From Amyelois transitella (taxonomy: Eukaryota > Arthropoda > Insecta > Lepidoptera > Pyralidae): a stretch of 64,000 bases of DNA. The notes below the pieces were generated by a model that saw nothing but the letters and a program-made list of their open reading frames with translations, did no database searches and was not told where the DNA came from. This document shows positions 26,601-38,600 of the stretch, one piece after another. Positions within the stretch are counted from its first letter, which is position 1, and each line of letters begins with the position of its first letter. Where the stretch lies: NCBI RefSeq assembly GCF_032362555.1, contig NC_083535.1:2852001-2916000 (forward strand). The letters run 5' to 3'. Both the position numbers and the translations under genes were made by a program.

Positions 26601-29600
26601 TGAAACACACCGATACCTAATCGTTATTCGTAAAGTGCAGTTTATTGTGTCGGCACCATTCGTCAGACGAGGATCGAGCGCCCAGGGCTCATAACAGTGC
26701 TTGGAAATTGTTCAAACAAAACATCGTATAATATTCCAATGAATCTCAGATTGGACTTGTATCTAAAACAAATAACTTAAATCATGTCGTTGGATGAATG
26801 GATGCGTTGAATGGCTATTAAATGGGGGGTGCTGGGGGTGCCCGTGAGGGAGGGGGGAAAGCAATCAACGAGTAAGGATTTATAGCAGGCGCCTGAGGCG
26901 GAACGGGTCGAAGCTGGACGAGCGCTGCTCCCATCACTACGGTGCAGTGTTTTGGGTGTATTTTTATGGATCTTAGTCCGTTCAGAACAGCCTTTTGCCA
27001 ACTGCCTGACTTAGTCTGATCAGTCTGATCAAGTGCCTTTTTAGTAAGGTGTTTGCTTTTCGGAATAGTAGGCGATCAAGAGGTGTTTTTTTTTGGTTGC
27101 CATCTCTAAGTTGAAAAGATACTTTGTTTCAGTTATAAATTTTGAATTTTCGGTTACATTTATCAGGCTTTTTAAACATTTAAGGTGGCTGAGGAATCTG
27201 GACATAATAATTTTCATTCACGCAGGATCAACTCAATAATGCGGAGAAGACAAATCCTTACTTCGATCTATGATCTTTACAAGTTTTAATATTATTATAA
27301 GTCTTATTCCTTATTAGTTTCAACTTATCTACTAAATACTGCATCTTTCAGAGGATTTTGGTTATTCTGCTTTACTCTGCCGAAGATCACTACTCCAACC
27401 AGATTGATCTTAACAAGGTCATATCAACGTGAGTAAAACTACAAAAAGTATTAAACATGTCTTATCATACTCCAGTTTGTGCAATAATTTATATGAAAGA
27501 GAATTGGTGCTCGGCCTCATTGTCGCGAATTTCATATACGCTCTGATAAAACTTATGCAACCAAAACAGTAGCGCTAGTACGAAATCGCGTGTTACCCGA
27601 ATATCAATTTAATTTGGCCACTCCGCTATCAACGCTATCCAGAGCAATGTTTCAACTCTCGATTTGCATTTCAAAAACTCGACCGCACCACTTCTGCCGT
27701 TATCAACACTTATTAACATTTTGTCGCCGGCGGAATCAATTAACTGGCTCTCTCGCATTATAATTAACCAAGTGACAGACTAACAAGTTTTAACACTCTT
27801 CGTAATGAAGATGTTGGGTACCCCTGCCGATAAACATTCAACCCGTTGACTATTCATGGGGGCTCGGGTGGTCTTGAGTGCGCATTTTGTGTAACTTGGC
27901 TACTGTTATCATGAATGTTGGTTCCGTAACGTGTCGTGTAGGACACAGAGCTAGGTTACGCCGCGGATGGGCATTCTGGCTTCTGTGGTGTACCAGAAGA
28001 GGCCTGAATATTTTATTCTTCCATTTAACATTTTCCTATCTCAGAATAGTCTAGAATAGTCATTTTCCTGGTACTGTATTAACAGATCGATTTTCGATTG
28101 TCAGATAACATACAATAAATTAAATAAAAAGGTGTCCTAAGTTCCATAGTCGCTATAGTCAGGACGCCACATTGTTGTCGCAAGGCTCACCTATGCCTAC
28201 GATCTATGGTTGAAAAATTATAATAAGTCGGGATTTCGTTATTCTGTCAAGAGTGACCTGACCCAACCCGGTTTAGGACCTAAACCGCACTGCCACGTAC
28301 CTATATGTGAGTGTAATTTATTATGATTACCGACCCACTGCGCCGCACTTAGCTTCCAGATACATAATCAAGTAATAATGAATTACTTTAACATAAATTT
28401 AAAGTAACTCAAGCCGTTATCGATTGCCCGACTACATGCAAGGTGCATTTGGGAAACCCTTTTAGGGTTCCGAGTATCGCGGAAATCATAAAGTGCATAC
28501 ATATATAATCACGTCTTTATCCCTTACAGGGTACACAGAGCCAACAGTCTCGCGGGTTAGCTGTATAGATGGAATTGAGATTCATATAGTGACAGGTTGT
28601 TAGCCCTTTGCCTAAAAGAATCCAAAGTTTATTAGCCTACTCCTTAGTCGCCTTTTATGACATCCGTAATAAATAGATGAAGTGTTCCTATTCTAAAGTA
28701 CCAGGAACCGCACGGCACCATAATAAAATAACATTTTAGGAACACAGAGCAAATAATACACTCAATGATGCTTAACTCTGCGGTCTCTCAAACTTTTGGA
28801 CTATAAATTTGGAATGGGCGTTCAGGCTTATTAAAATTGTAATAAAATATGTAATAACAAAGTAATTGGAAGCACTGACCACCGTTGCGGAGCGTGTTTA
28901 AGGCGGTGTTCCACTGTTTGTAGAAGACATTAAAAACTACAATGCGTTTATCCAATAGGTAGGCTGTATAGGACTTGCCAAACTAGTAAAGTTACCGAAT
29001 TCTTTTCTTTTGTAGCATACGAATAAATTGCATTGGAATATTCTTGGATTTATATTAAAAAAATATTCTTTCCAAACCCCATCACGAGTTTAATTTGATT
29101 TACTTTGTGTAAAGCAAAAAACTTAAATTTGAAGCACCATTGGTGCAAAAACAGTGCTATTTTGATTACCTTTTTCCAAATTGTAACAAAACAACAGAAT
29201 CATCTTGTGAAAGTTCAAAAACTAAATATTAAATTTAGTTTTTGAACTTTCACAAGATGCATAAACAAATATATTTCCAGCCACGCATTAGCTATGAATT
29301 GTGACCTTACTTTAACACGCACAATAGCTAATCGTTATTCATGGAACAACAATGTTTTAATTTTATATCTGTAACGTAGCAATGCGAAATAACTTTTATT
29401 AACCACTCCATACTACGCTGGGCGAATTGCAATTATCCATTTTGTCAATAATGAATTGAATTCAGGCTTCACTGTTGCGAAAAATTGATTTTCATTTATT
29501 TGTATTCGAATTGGCAAATAATAAATGTGAAATGGGATTTCCATGTTTTAGTTGTATTTTCTTTCGGTTTCTATGCAGCTAGCAGCGGGATTATATCCGA

Positions 29601-32313
29601 GCTTTGATAAGAGAATGTCTCATCTTCTCTTTTGTGTCTCTTTTCTCTCTCATCTATTGTTCTCTGTCACAACAATGATAGATGAGCCCTGATGAGACAA
29701 AAACCTTAGCAGAATAAAACTGTATCGGTGATGATTCTTACCGTTTTATATCAAGTACCGGTCTACAGTACCAGCACTTACATTAGCATTAACAAATTAA
29801 GAAATTCTATTTCCAATTAGTTCAAATTGCAATATCTGCCTTGATGCCTCGGTAGAAGACTTTGCGTGCAATTCTTGACCTGATTTGTGCAATTATTAAC
29901 TATTTTTGGAACTGGTATCTCTTTGTAATTACACCATAGATATAGGGTGTCAGTGCTCAAATGTATCTACCGGTATATAACCCTAGCCGTGGACCACACC
30001 GCATTTTCAGCTAATTATATCTTAAGTTTTGAACACATTTGAGAAACGACACGACAACATAAATTTCAAAATCGTAGATGTTGTGAGATGGAAATGCAGA
30101 CGCACACTTCTCACTTTGTCTACTACTACCAAACAAAATTACTAAGTTATCTGTAGTCGCGTCATAAATGTGTTCAGTTTGACTTTTTCCGAATGTATAC
30201 AGGCATGTGCCTTATTTCCACTTTTCGGTTCCGATTTAAAGCCTAGAAACACATAACATATCAAAGCCTTGAAAACCTTATCATAACGCCAAATTGTTAT
30301 ATATCACGAGTGACTGAAAAATGATGTGCGCAGGAGTTTCGGTGCGAAATGCTCGAAGTGCTGCCGGGGGATCTCATCTTCGGACTGGGTGCGGAAGGCC
30401 AGGGAGCAGGTGTACCACCTGGCCTGCTTCGCGTGTGACGCCTGTGGGAGACAGCTATCCACTGGCGAACAGTTCGCCCTCCATGAAGACAGGGTGCTCT
30501 GCAAGCCACATTACTTGGAGACGTTAGACGGCGGGTCTATATCTTCTGATGGTAAGTTGGCAGTGCATGTAAGTTTTCCTAAATAGACTTATATAAATCC
30601 TTTAGTACTGTTAGTTTTATAGCTAAATTATTAAAGTTTTGTACTTTATGCTTAATAATGTTGATCATGGGACTCGATAGTTGCTCATATACAAAAATCC
30701 CTATCACTTAAATGTCATGCCAAACAATTTTTAACTAGCTATGATTATACTTAATCAAATAAAACAGAATCACATCATCAAACAAATTAAAACATACTTA
30801 TTCGAATAAACTTGTTTGGTAAATAAACTACCTTATTATGGGTATGCTAACTTTGAGATGTATTTGTATGAATGAACTAAAAACTTTCTGTACTATTTTC
30901 GCTTGAAAATAGAATATCATCAATGAATATTCATTTAATTATTTATCAGTTGGGTCACTAGAAATATATGGCATAATTTGCATATTTCAATTTGTAGATG
31001 GCTGTGATTCAGAGGGATACCACAAGAGCAAAGCGAAACGCGTCCGAACAACCTTCACGGAAGAACAGCTGCAGGTCCTACAGGCGAACTTTCAGCTGGA
31101 TTCGAATCCCGACGGGCAAGACCTGGAGAGGATTGCCCAGGTCACAGGCCTGAGCAAACGGGTCACCCAGGTGTGGTTCCAGAACAGCCGGGCGAGGCAG
31201 AAGAAGCACCAGCACACGGGCAAGGGGAAACAAAGTCAACGTTAGTATGAGAAGATAACGTTTTCAAAGAAGCCTGAATAATAAGCAAATATTATTCGGT
31301 TTTTAATCTTAGCGTGGGGTCAGGAAGTTATTTTTGCCACTCTTGTCGCACAGTTCCTGAGTTAGCTCTCAAAGATAGCATACCAGAGGCACTTTTGGTT
31401 TTATTTTCGAAGGCGATTTTCACACGATGATGGAGGAAGTTTAATCGCAAATATTTTTATCATCTATAAATCTCTGCATGTTAATTGACTTTAAGTGATG
31501 AGATCCAACAATAAAAGTCACCCTGCTTGATTACATCCATCGTCATGAGAAAGTCGCATGATTGCACCTCTTCTAAAGTTCATAAAGTATGTTGATAAAC
31601 TTCAATTTCAGATGGTGCAATAATTTTCCACTGTAAGTGGATGCTTTGCAAAGAAAGATTATTATAAAAGGCAATAATAATCTTTATTCAAAATTCTTTA
31701 CTCTGTGCTTTGAAATTCTGTGTCTGCATTTTTGCGAAGTACTGCTGATGCGAAATTTATTACATTTTGTTGTTTTTTTAGTTTTAATTTATACTTTGAT
31801 TATTGTTTGACCTGTAATCGGTGTGTTGTCAACAGTGCTGTCTCGCGAGGCCGACCCATCGGGGTTTGGGCGCCCTATCAATCTACATCTCACGTACTCT
31901 TTCCAGAACAAGCCTCCTTTTGTCCCAATAGGTAAGTACACATTTTTGCTTACTTCCTTACCTATGATTATTCAACTGCACGTTTTATATAAATATTTCG
32001 TGAGTAAATTACATCAGGAGGAAGAAGATATTATCTCTTGAACTTGAAAGTACAATACTCTACTGCAACCAAAGCCGTCATTCGGCATGCAAATTACACT
32101 ACATTCTTAGACTTTACAATCGCATTCTCTTTTTCTCATTTTTGGGTGATCCCAGTTTCACCACAATAGGTATAACCTTACATCAAACTTATTTACACTG
32201 ACAGTTTAAAATATCAACTTTATTTCGTTTCAGATGGAACTTCTTTCACCGATTCCTCGATGGATGAGCTGTCTGAAGACTCTTCCATCCACTGCATGCA
32301 GAGCGAAGTGTAA
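20628..32313 (+). CDS. Awh: LIM-homeobox transcription factor Arrowhead (Lhx6/8 class); first coding exon uncertain
   Basis: Nuclear transcription factor with two zinc-binding LIM domains and a homeodomain. Five exons join in phase: 20628-20809, 30334-30551, 30998-31240, 31836-31931 and 32234-32313, all GT-AG, giving 272 residues. Exon 1 here encodes LIM1 ([19 protein letters not shown] ... [16 protein letters not shown]). Exon 2 encodes LIM2 ([18 protein letters not shown] ... [20 protein letters not shown]). Exon 3 encodes the homeodomain, with recognition helix [12 protein letters not shown] (Q50, N51). The tail keeps [11 protein letters not shown] and [19 protein letters not shown], which resemble the Drosophila Awh C-terminus as I recall it. 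Drosophila Awh is about 275 aa, so only a few N-terminal residues are missing. They must lie upstream of 20628 in an exon ending in phase 0; a candidate is listed at 13848-13880. The 9.5 kb intron between the LIM exons is the largest certain one. Family assignment is very secure. Confidence 0.95.
23075..23135 (+). repeat. Repeat family B fragment
   Basis: GGTTTCCCGGCAAAGGATG and CCAGGCGGGAGTCGC match the start of family B. Confidence 0.5.
24059..24122. repeat. 28-bp inverted repeat with 7-nt loop
   Basis: The left arm 24059-24087 begins ATATTTATTTATCATTTGC. The right arm 24095-24122 is its reverse complement except for one extra C in the left arm. The loop is GGACCAC. Confidence 0.9.
24535..24640 (+). 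repeat. Retroposon tail fragment
   Basis: GGCCCGCGGCTTCGCCCGCT followed by CACGGAGATCGGTTTA. The same GCTTCGCCCGC core marks fragments at about 36293 and 45670. Confidence 0.5.
25130..25290 (+). repeat. Repeat family A, 3'-truncated
   Basis: It starts at CACGTCTATATCTATTGCTG and runs through GACAGAGCCAACAATCTCG to the TAGCCCA block. Confidence 0.6.
26270..26508 (+). repeat. Repeat family A, near full length
   Basis: It runs from CCTCGTCTTTATCCTTTGCG through AGACAGAGCCAACAATC and CGCCTTTTACGACATCCATT to the GTATTCCTATTC end. Confidence 0.7.
27352..27428 (+). other. Exon-like 77-bp segment in the Awh LIM1-LIM2 intron
   Basis: A pyrimidine-rich tract ending in CTTTCAG and a GTGAGT donor flank 77 bp. 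Including it between the LIM1 and LIM2 exons would shift the frame (77 is not a multiple of three) and give a LIM1-only product. It has no recognisable domain. It may be a pseudo-exon, a rare cassette exon or a chance pairing of good splice signals. Confidence 0.2.
27490..27790. promoter_or_regulatory. Candidate conserved non-coding element in the Awh intron
   Basis: A complex block with TCAATTTAATTTGG, TCAATTAACTGG and ATAATTAACC homeodomain-type sites and no repeats. It may be an Awh enhancer. Confidence 0.3.
28495..28715 (+). repeat. Repeat family A, near full length
   Basis: It runs from CACGTCTTTATCCCTTACAG through GACAGGTTGTTAGCCC and CGCCTTTTATGACATCCG to CCAGGAACCGCACGG. Confidence 0.7.
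29201..29259. repeat. Perfect 27-bp inverted repeat, 5-nt loop
   Basis: The left arm 29201-29227 begins CATCTTGTGAAAGTTC. The right arm 29233-29259 is its exact reverse complement, separated by ATTAA. There is no pairing beyond the arms. It lies in the Awh intron. Confidence 0.95.
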
Positions 32314-32754
32314 CGACAAGACGGAATCTTTCAGACATTTTCAGGAGTCTGAAAGTAGTCACGAGTATGAGCAGATCTGAACGTGCTTCTCGAATTTTAT
32401 GAAAAGAATACTGCCCCCTATGTCGTGGGAAGCTGTAAACATATTTCTGCTCCCGTAGCATGGCTCTGAATGCGTCAGTCTTTCGGCGTTCCGCTGTAGG
32501 AATCTTTACTTAGATTGATGATGATGATGATTTGTTTATTTATTTAAAGTTTAAAAAGAATAAAAAGGTAAACAAACGTGAAAAACGTACCAGCAAAGTC
32601 AGTGTTCCATTCAATTCTTTTGTCTATGTATTTTTTATATGTTTGAGAGAATAAATGAATGATCTAGTTAAATCCATGAATACACGTAAAATACAACTAA
32701 AACTTGACTGCGAGACTTGAGTTTTTTTACAGGATTTTTTGATGGCATTTAGAT

Positions 32755-32990
32755 TTACTTACGTTCACTTTCATTCAAAGCTTCATGCATACAGTTTACC
32801 ATCTCCTGTAACTCTTCCGTTGATGACGCCAGTATAACCTGATCGTCGGCATAGAGCAGTCATTTGACGAGTAACTCATTCATCCTTAATCCACTTTCAG
32901 AGTCTTTCAAATCTGTCAAACAACTATCCATTAATGGATTGAACAGCCCAGTGAACTTCGTACACCCGTAGTTTTACTCGTATTGAAGAT
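32755..32990 (-). mobile_element. Non-LTR retrotransposon reverse transcriptase fragment
   Basis: On the minus strand one frame reads LFNPLMDSCLTDLKDSESG, LRMNELLVK, a stop, then LLYADDQVILASSTEELQ and EMVNCMHEAL. YADD is the reverse transcriptase active-site motif, and the preceding LFN...MDSC matches the palm region of LINE enzymes. The in-frame stop and frame breaks at both ends show a dead, 5'- and 3'-truncated copy in the Awh 3' flank. It lies antisense to Awh. Confidence 0.8.
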
Positions 32991-35410
32991 TACCTTTTTG
33001 ATTGATGAATGATTAATTAATGTATCCACAGCCATAGGATATATAAAATTTCTGTGATTATTTTCAAGTCTCAGTCTAAACTACCCACTTCGCAATATTA
33101 AGGTCTTTCTCATGCACTTCGAAATTTCAGTTTATATTTCGATTAAAGTTTTACAATTTGTTTTGTGAACTGTTGTAGATTACGTAGTTAAAAATGAGGA
33201 ATGTATTATATAAAATTTGAAATTTATTTCTTTGTAATGGTTTTTTGGACTTGGTGTAGATAACGGACACCTTCGAGTCGTAACGTTTTATTCGTTCAAT
33301 CATTCACAGTAAAAAGGAACAGGAACAATATGCAAACTTTTTAACAGAATCAGAAAGTAGCACATTTGTCACACTGTTTAGATATCGTAAAATACCTACA
33401 TCATAGTAGATATAAATTATGTACCCATTCTTATAATGCCATGTCATTTTTGTGCTTCAATAGATTCATAACGAGATGTCGTCTTGCCGTCATATACAAG
33501 ATTAAAGTAACATAATTATTTTTCATTCAATTTCAACTTAATATAACAATATTCCATATTTTCTTCACTACCCAGTATTGACTTGCGAAAAGTAATATAT
33601 ATAGAATACATACCTATGACAAATTTATTTTCTTTCACTAAAGTTTTTTTTTCCATGAAAACTCCTTTCTTCATAACCTAGCTTAAGTTACAGTCATCCT
33701 ATTAAGCATCTTAAGCCTAGACTAAGTCTTAGCTTTTACTTTTATATGATGGAATAATGGATTTATGCAATAATTAATCAGCACATTTGTAAATGTACAG
33801 CTTTGAAAATCACTTAGTTTGTAAGTAATCTAAAAATATGTGTAATTACTTGGTAATTTATACTGTATTATTATTTATTGTAAAAAGTTTATATTTATTT
33901 ATTTATTTCTAGTAACTGTGATACGTTCGCTGTCTTAACTTCATTGGTTTAATGTTTTGTCTTAATAACTTATTGTCGTAAGGATTCTTATAGATTTTTA
34001 TGTTATTATTTTAAGTAGAATAGTGCCAAATTCTAACTTAAATCCTGTATCATATATTCGGAACATAGAAGTAGGTAAATTCAGAATATTTGAAATTAAT
34101 CGTGATTATTTCACAGCGTCACATGCTCATACTTTAAAGTAATAATAAACAAGAGTACTTAGTAAAAAATGTACTATTAATTTATTATTACGAAAGTGAA
34201 AAATTTTGTAAAAAGTAATATAGAAATTTAATTTGCAATTTCAATAGTTTGTCAATTAATAAATTGATAGTGATCATCGAAATGTAGCTTATCATTTGTT
34301 CAGTATTGTATATAAACAATGACTTTTACTTTATTTTGTAAATTTATAAACAACTCTATTTATATTAATTAGTTAAGGTGATATGCGCAGTTAAAAGCTT
34401 CATCAAAATCGCAACGTTTTCTTTTTCTGGATGTCGAAAATAGTGAAGTTAGAATTTACTTCCGAGATTTTATGTACCTATATCTCAATGGTTTTTCTGT
34501 AACAACTGTATTTTTTTTATATTATACGCAAATCTTTCTTTTATGGACTTATACATACATAAATAGACATTTACGGTTCAACGAATGGCAAAATTTTTGT
34601 GAAAAATAACCTGGAGTTATTGTTATATAGGCGTAAAGGAGTAAAAGTAAACTAAATTATACATTATATAATAATTATACTTTAAGTATAAACTGCGTTC
34701 CGGTAATTCTTCTTAGTTTCAACATATTTCCATTTTGTCATATAATTACTATTAATAACTACTTAGAAATTACTAGGTAGGTATGTGCGAGTTTACTATG
34801 TACAAATTTATTATTGAATATATTATGTTGAATAAAAATTGAATGGTGTTTTGATATTCTAAAAACATAAACCTTTCGAAAATCTTAATATTTCGCTTTA
34901 TATACTGTAAGACTAAAATTAGATTTTTTTTAATAAAAAATAATTAAAAATAAGTTTATAATAAGTAAGTATTTTCTTTATTTGCTTAATTAATTGAATT
35001 TCTAATTTATACGTCCTACATAAATAAATTGTTGACGTGTTGATTAGAATTTCAACCGTATTATATTATACATTAATTAAAAAGCTCTTTTAATAACAAA
35101 ATAAATAAAAATAATAATTTCCATTTCAAAAAAAGTCAATATGTAATATTTTATTGTAAAGTAGGATAACGTATCAACCAAAATAAATAGGCATTAAAAT
35201 TAAGGCATAATATTGATTATATAAAACTATACTACTATAACTTAAAATATAATAATAAATTCGACGAATTATAGTAAAAATTCATATTTTATACAGGTTA
35301 CAATATTAACCTTTGTCACAGTCACAAAATTGTCAAGGAAATAACTAACACAAATAACATTAATGGATGAATTCCTACACCGAGGTAAGTAAATGTACCT
35401 ACGCTGTTAC

Positions 35411-35435
35411 TTTATTTAAAAATACTAAATTTATT
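35411..35435 (-). terminator. Candidate poly(A) signals for phenylalanine hydroxylase
   Basis: Two TTTATT strings (AATAAA on the minus strand) at 35411-35416 and 35430-35435 lie about 240 nt past the stop codon at 35668. Confidence 0.35.
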
Positions 35436-35667
35436 AATTTAAAAAATTTGAAAAGTGGTCATGAAAGGTCACTCATGGTTTACCAAAACAAAATCTGGAA
35501 TAAATAACCAAAATAGATACTGTCAGTGCAAGTACTAAGTATTTAGCTAAACGACCTTCATTTTATCGATATACATGTACACTGCGCATGCGCACGTATA
35601 AGTTTCCTGCCGCGAAGTGTACTGCATCCAAACATTCTTAAGCCTACAACAAAATACAACGTATTCT

Positions 35668-38600
35668 CTAAAGTTTCTCCATAGTATTCAGCAGTAGTCC
35701 CATTTCTTGGTGTAACTGCCTCATGAGATCCTTCATTTGTCGAGGGGAGTCCAAGATGTCTATGCTTTGGGTGTAGGGGTTGTATCTCACGCCGAAGTCC
35801 CTTGGGATCGTCTGGGCGAATTTACTGAAACATTAAATATTTTGTTAACAACTAAGGTCGCAATTTCTTCTTCACAAGAAGTATACAGACGTTTACATTA
35901 ATAATTCGGATAAGTCCGCCATTGTGCATATTATTTTAATTCCAACGACTGTTTATTAATTTGTTTTATTATTTTCTATATACATTAAAGAGTTTACAAA
36001 CAAACAAACAAACAATTTTTTTACATAAAACTAAACGATAGGTCCAAGTTTTCATTAAAAAAAGTACTGCAAATATTTTCTTTCTACAATATTAGTATGG
36101 ATCTGGTTTGACGAGACTATAACTAGTTTTGGCCTTGAAACAAACAACATTGCAATTTTTCCCTTTCAATTCATCGACGGAATAGAACCAGTTTCAATGG
36201 TGATACAAATAAAAATTATAGTCGATGAATAGATTGATTGTGTGAAGTAATTTTAAAGCCTGGTATGTAAGCCTATATTTTTACACAAGCTCTTGCTTAC
36301 AGCTTCGCCCGCGTTGTAACTTCATGAACGAGAAAGCTTTAACTATTATGTTTATCAGTTGTAGTTTTAAGGATCAACAATATACATACAAACATACGTA
36401 CTATACTGTGTATGTCTTAAACTCTTACGGGGTAGACAGACCCAACAATCTTAAAAAGACTGTAAGGATCCATATATTTTGTTAAAAAATATATACTCTC
36501 TTGAGATAAACGCATCTAACGTATACTTGTAACTTACCAACAAATGGATAGTTTATGTTGTGTATATAAGAGTATTGTTTGTATTTCGAATAAAATGGAA
36601 ATGTGTTGTATCCTGTTAGTTTCTGGAACACACCCTTACCCACAACGCATATACGACTCGTGGGTAAAAAAACAAAACAAAATAAAGGTAGGTATGTAAA
36701 ATACTTACATCATTTTCTCCTTAGCGTCTTCAAAACTATTAGCGACGAAGTATACCGGTTGGTACTCGGTGATCGGATACTTAGTTATACCCGTGGTCTC
36801 AGGCTCGAAGTCTCTCAATTCTGGCTTGTCTGACAAGCAGTACTGGAGCTCTCCGAAAGAGGAAAGGAGGCCGGCCCCAAAAGCCTTCAGCTTGTCACCT
36901 TGCCGGCACAGGCCAAACTCCACGGTGAACCAGAAGCACTGAAAACCATTGTTCTTTATAGAAAATCATTTATTTCGTGCGTACCTACTTCTTTGGTAAG
37001 TATATAAGCATATGAAGCACACAATCTAAGCTCTTGATTTTTCTTGTGTTTGTGAAGACGCGCTTTGTCATAGCAGTCGCCATGTCGTTACTAATACATG
37101 GTTTAATTTTGAAAAAAAAAAGCTAATAACTGTACTGTATATTGACCTTCACTAAGTTATAGTACCTACCAGTTTGAAAGAAATGCACTACGACCATATT
37201 TTGCCTAATTTCCAATTAACTTTGAAACGGGTTTTCTTTGACTTACCGTTGCAAGTTTCTCGATATAATCATCGGGCGCTCCCAAAGACGCTAGTCCAAT
37301 TTCCTGCGAGAATTGAGCGAACGCTGGATCAGCAAAGAGAGGCGCGTGTCCAAGTAGTTCGTGACAGACATCTGGTTCCGGCGTGTAGAGGGGGCGGGAG
37401 TGGTGGCGGATGTACTGGGTGCTGTGGAAGACGCGGAAGGCCAGCCCTGCGAGGAAGTCTCTGGAGGAGAGGAGGCCTGCTACTGGACGGAGGGTGAAAC
37501 CGGTGCAGTCTGAAACGCGATAACGTACAATATTTAATATGTTATTTAGGAAAAGAGTAACTGCCTCTCCGGAAAGAGGCGCCATTTTTTGCATATATGA
37601 AGAGAAATTATTACAAAGTAATATTCATAACATTAGGCGTAGACATGTAATATCTATCCACTTTTCTTAAGTAACATAAACGTCTTTTATTAATTGTAAT
37701 TCTCATAGGGATCAAGCACTAAGCAAAAGCGAAAGAACCATTACAAATGTAAAGTTGACGCCTTGAAAGGTATAACAAAACATGGGGATATAATTTACAC
37801 AAAACTTAAAGTTATGATGAAGAAATATGTTGTTACCTTTCAGGAAGTTGGAAACATCTTCCAACTGAGGAATATTATCTTCCCTGTAACCGCAGTTCTC
37901 GATCAACAATGGGAACACGTGGTTATGTTCTTTGCACGCATGAGTTGGATATAACTCAGTAAGTTTCCTAAAGACCACCCCCCAAGTAGCCACTTCTTCC
38001 TTTGTATAATTGACATGAGGCAATGGTTGCCCATGCTTGTAGTTATAAGCGATATCAGCGAAGTATTTCCTGCGTGCGCGGTACACTGGGTCGGTGAATC
38101 CGGGGTGGTCAGAGTCTAATTCGGCTCCGTATGATAAGATTTGGTTTGCGAATCTGTCTAAGTCGCGGATACGTCGTGGGAACCAGGGCACGGCAGCTGA
38201 AATTAAGGTAAACGTCAAATTTGCCAGAGTTAGAAAACATTTTTGAGCAGAAGACCTTTTGAACACAGATTGATTTTAAAAGGTCAAATATGCTAATGCA
38301 ACTATCAGTTTGCATTTACTTAATAAGATGCAAAACTTAACTGAAAATAGATAATGATTAATTTTATTTGTTATGATTATAGAAGAAACAGTCAACAATT
38401 CTACTTACAACGGTTGTCTTTGTAATTCCTGGAAATGATGTTCAAATAACCAACATTCTTTTTCAGCTCTTCAAGGGCAGCCCCGAAATCTCCGGCTCCA
38501 TGCTCGCACTCCACCATGAACTCATACCCTGGTCTCCTCACAGAAGACCTGGATTCAATATGGCTGAGATTGACCCCATGGGAACAAAAGATGCTCAGGT

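Larger units (their letters stand above)
20810..30333 (+). other. Awh intron between LIM1 and LIM2 exons
   Basis: A 9.5 kb intron with family A copies at 25130, 26270 and 28495, the inverted repeats at 24059 and 29201, and a retroposon tail at 24535. Balanced blocks lie at 21,780-22,290, 24,680-25,040 and 27,490-27,790. There is also the exon-like 77-bp segment at 27352. Confidence 0.7.
32314..35667. other. Awh 3' UTR and intergenic region
   Basis: An AATAAA at 32559-32564 could end the Awh mRNA. It is followed by the reverse transcriptase fragment and then about 2.6 kb of very AT-rich sequence with no frame or repeat I recognise. Confidence 0.5.

Noticed and set aside
29201..29259. Possible microRNA precursor
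   Set aside because: Arms of only 27 bp with a 5-nt loop and perfect pairing do not fit a normal precursor.
37174..37497. Plus-strand Arg/Gly-rich frame opposite phenylalanine hydroxylase exon 4
   Set aside because: It is the antisense shadow of the catalytic exon that carries HELLGH.
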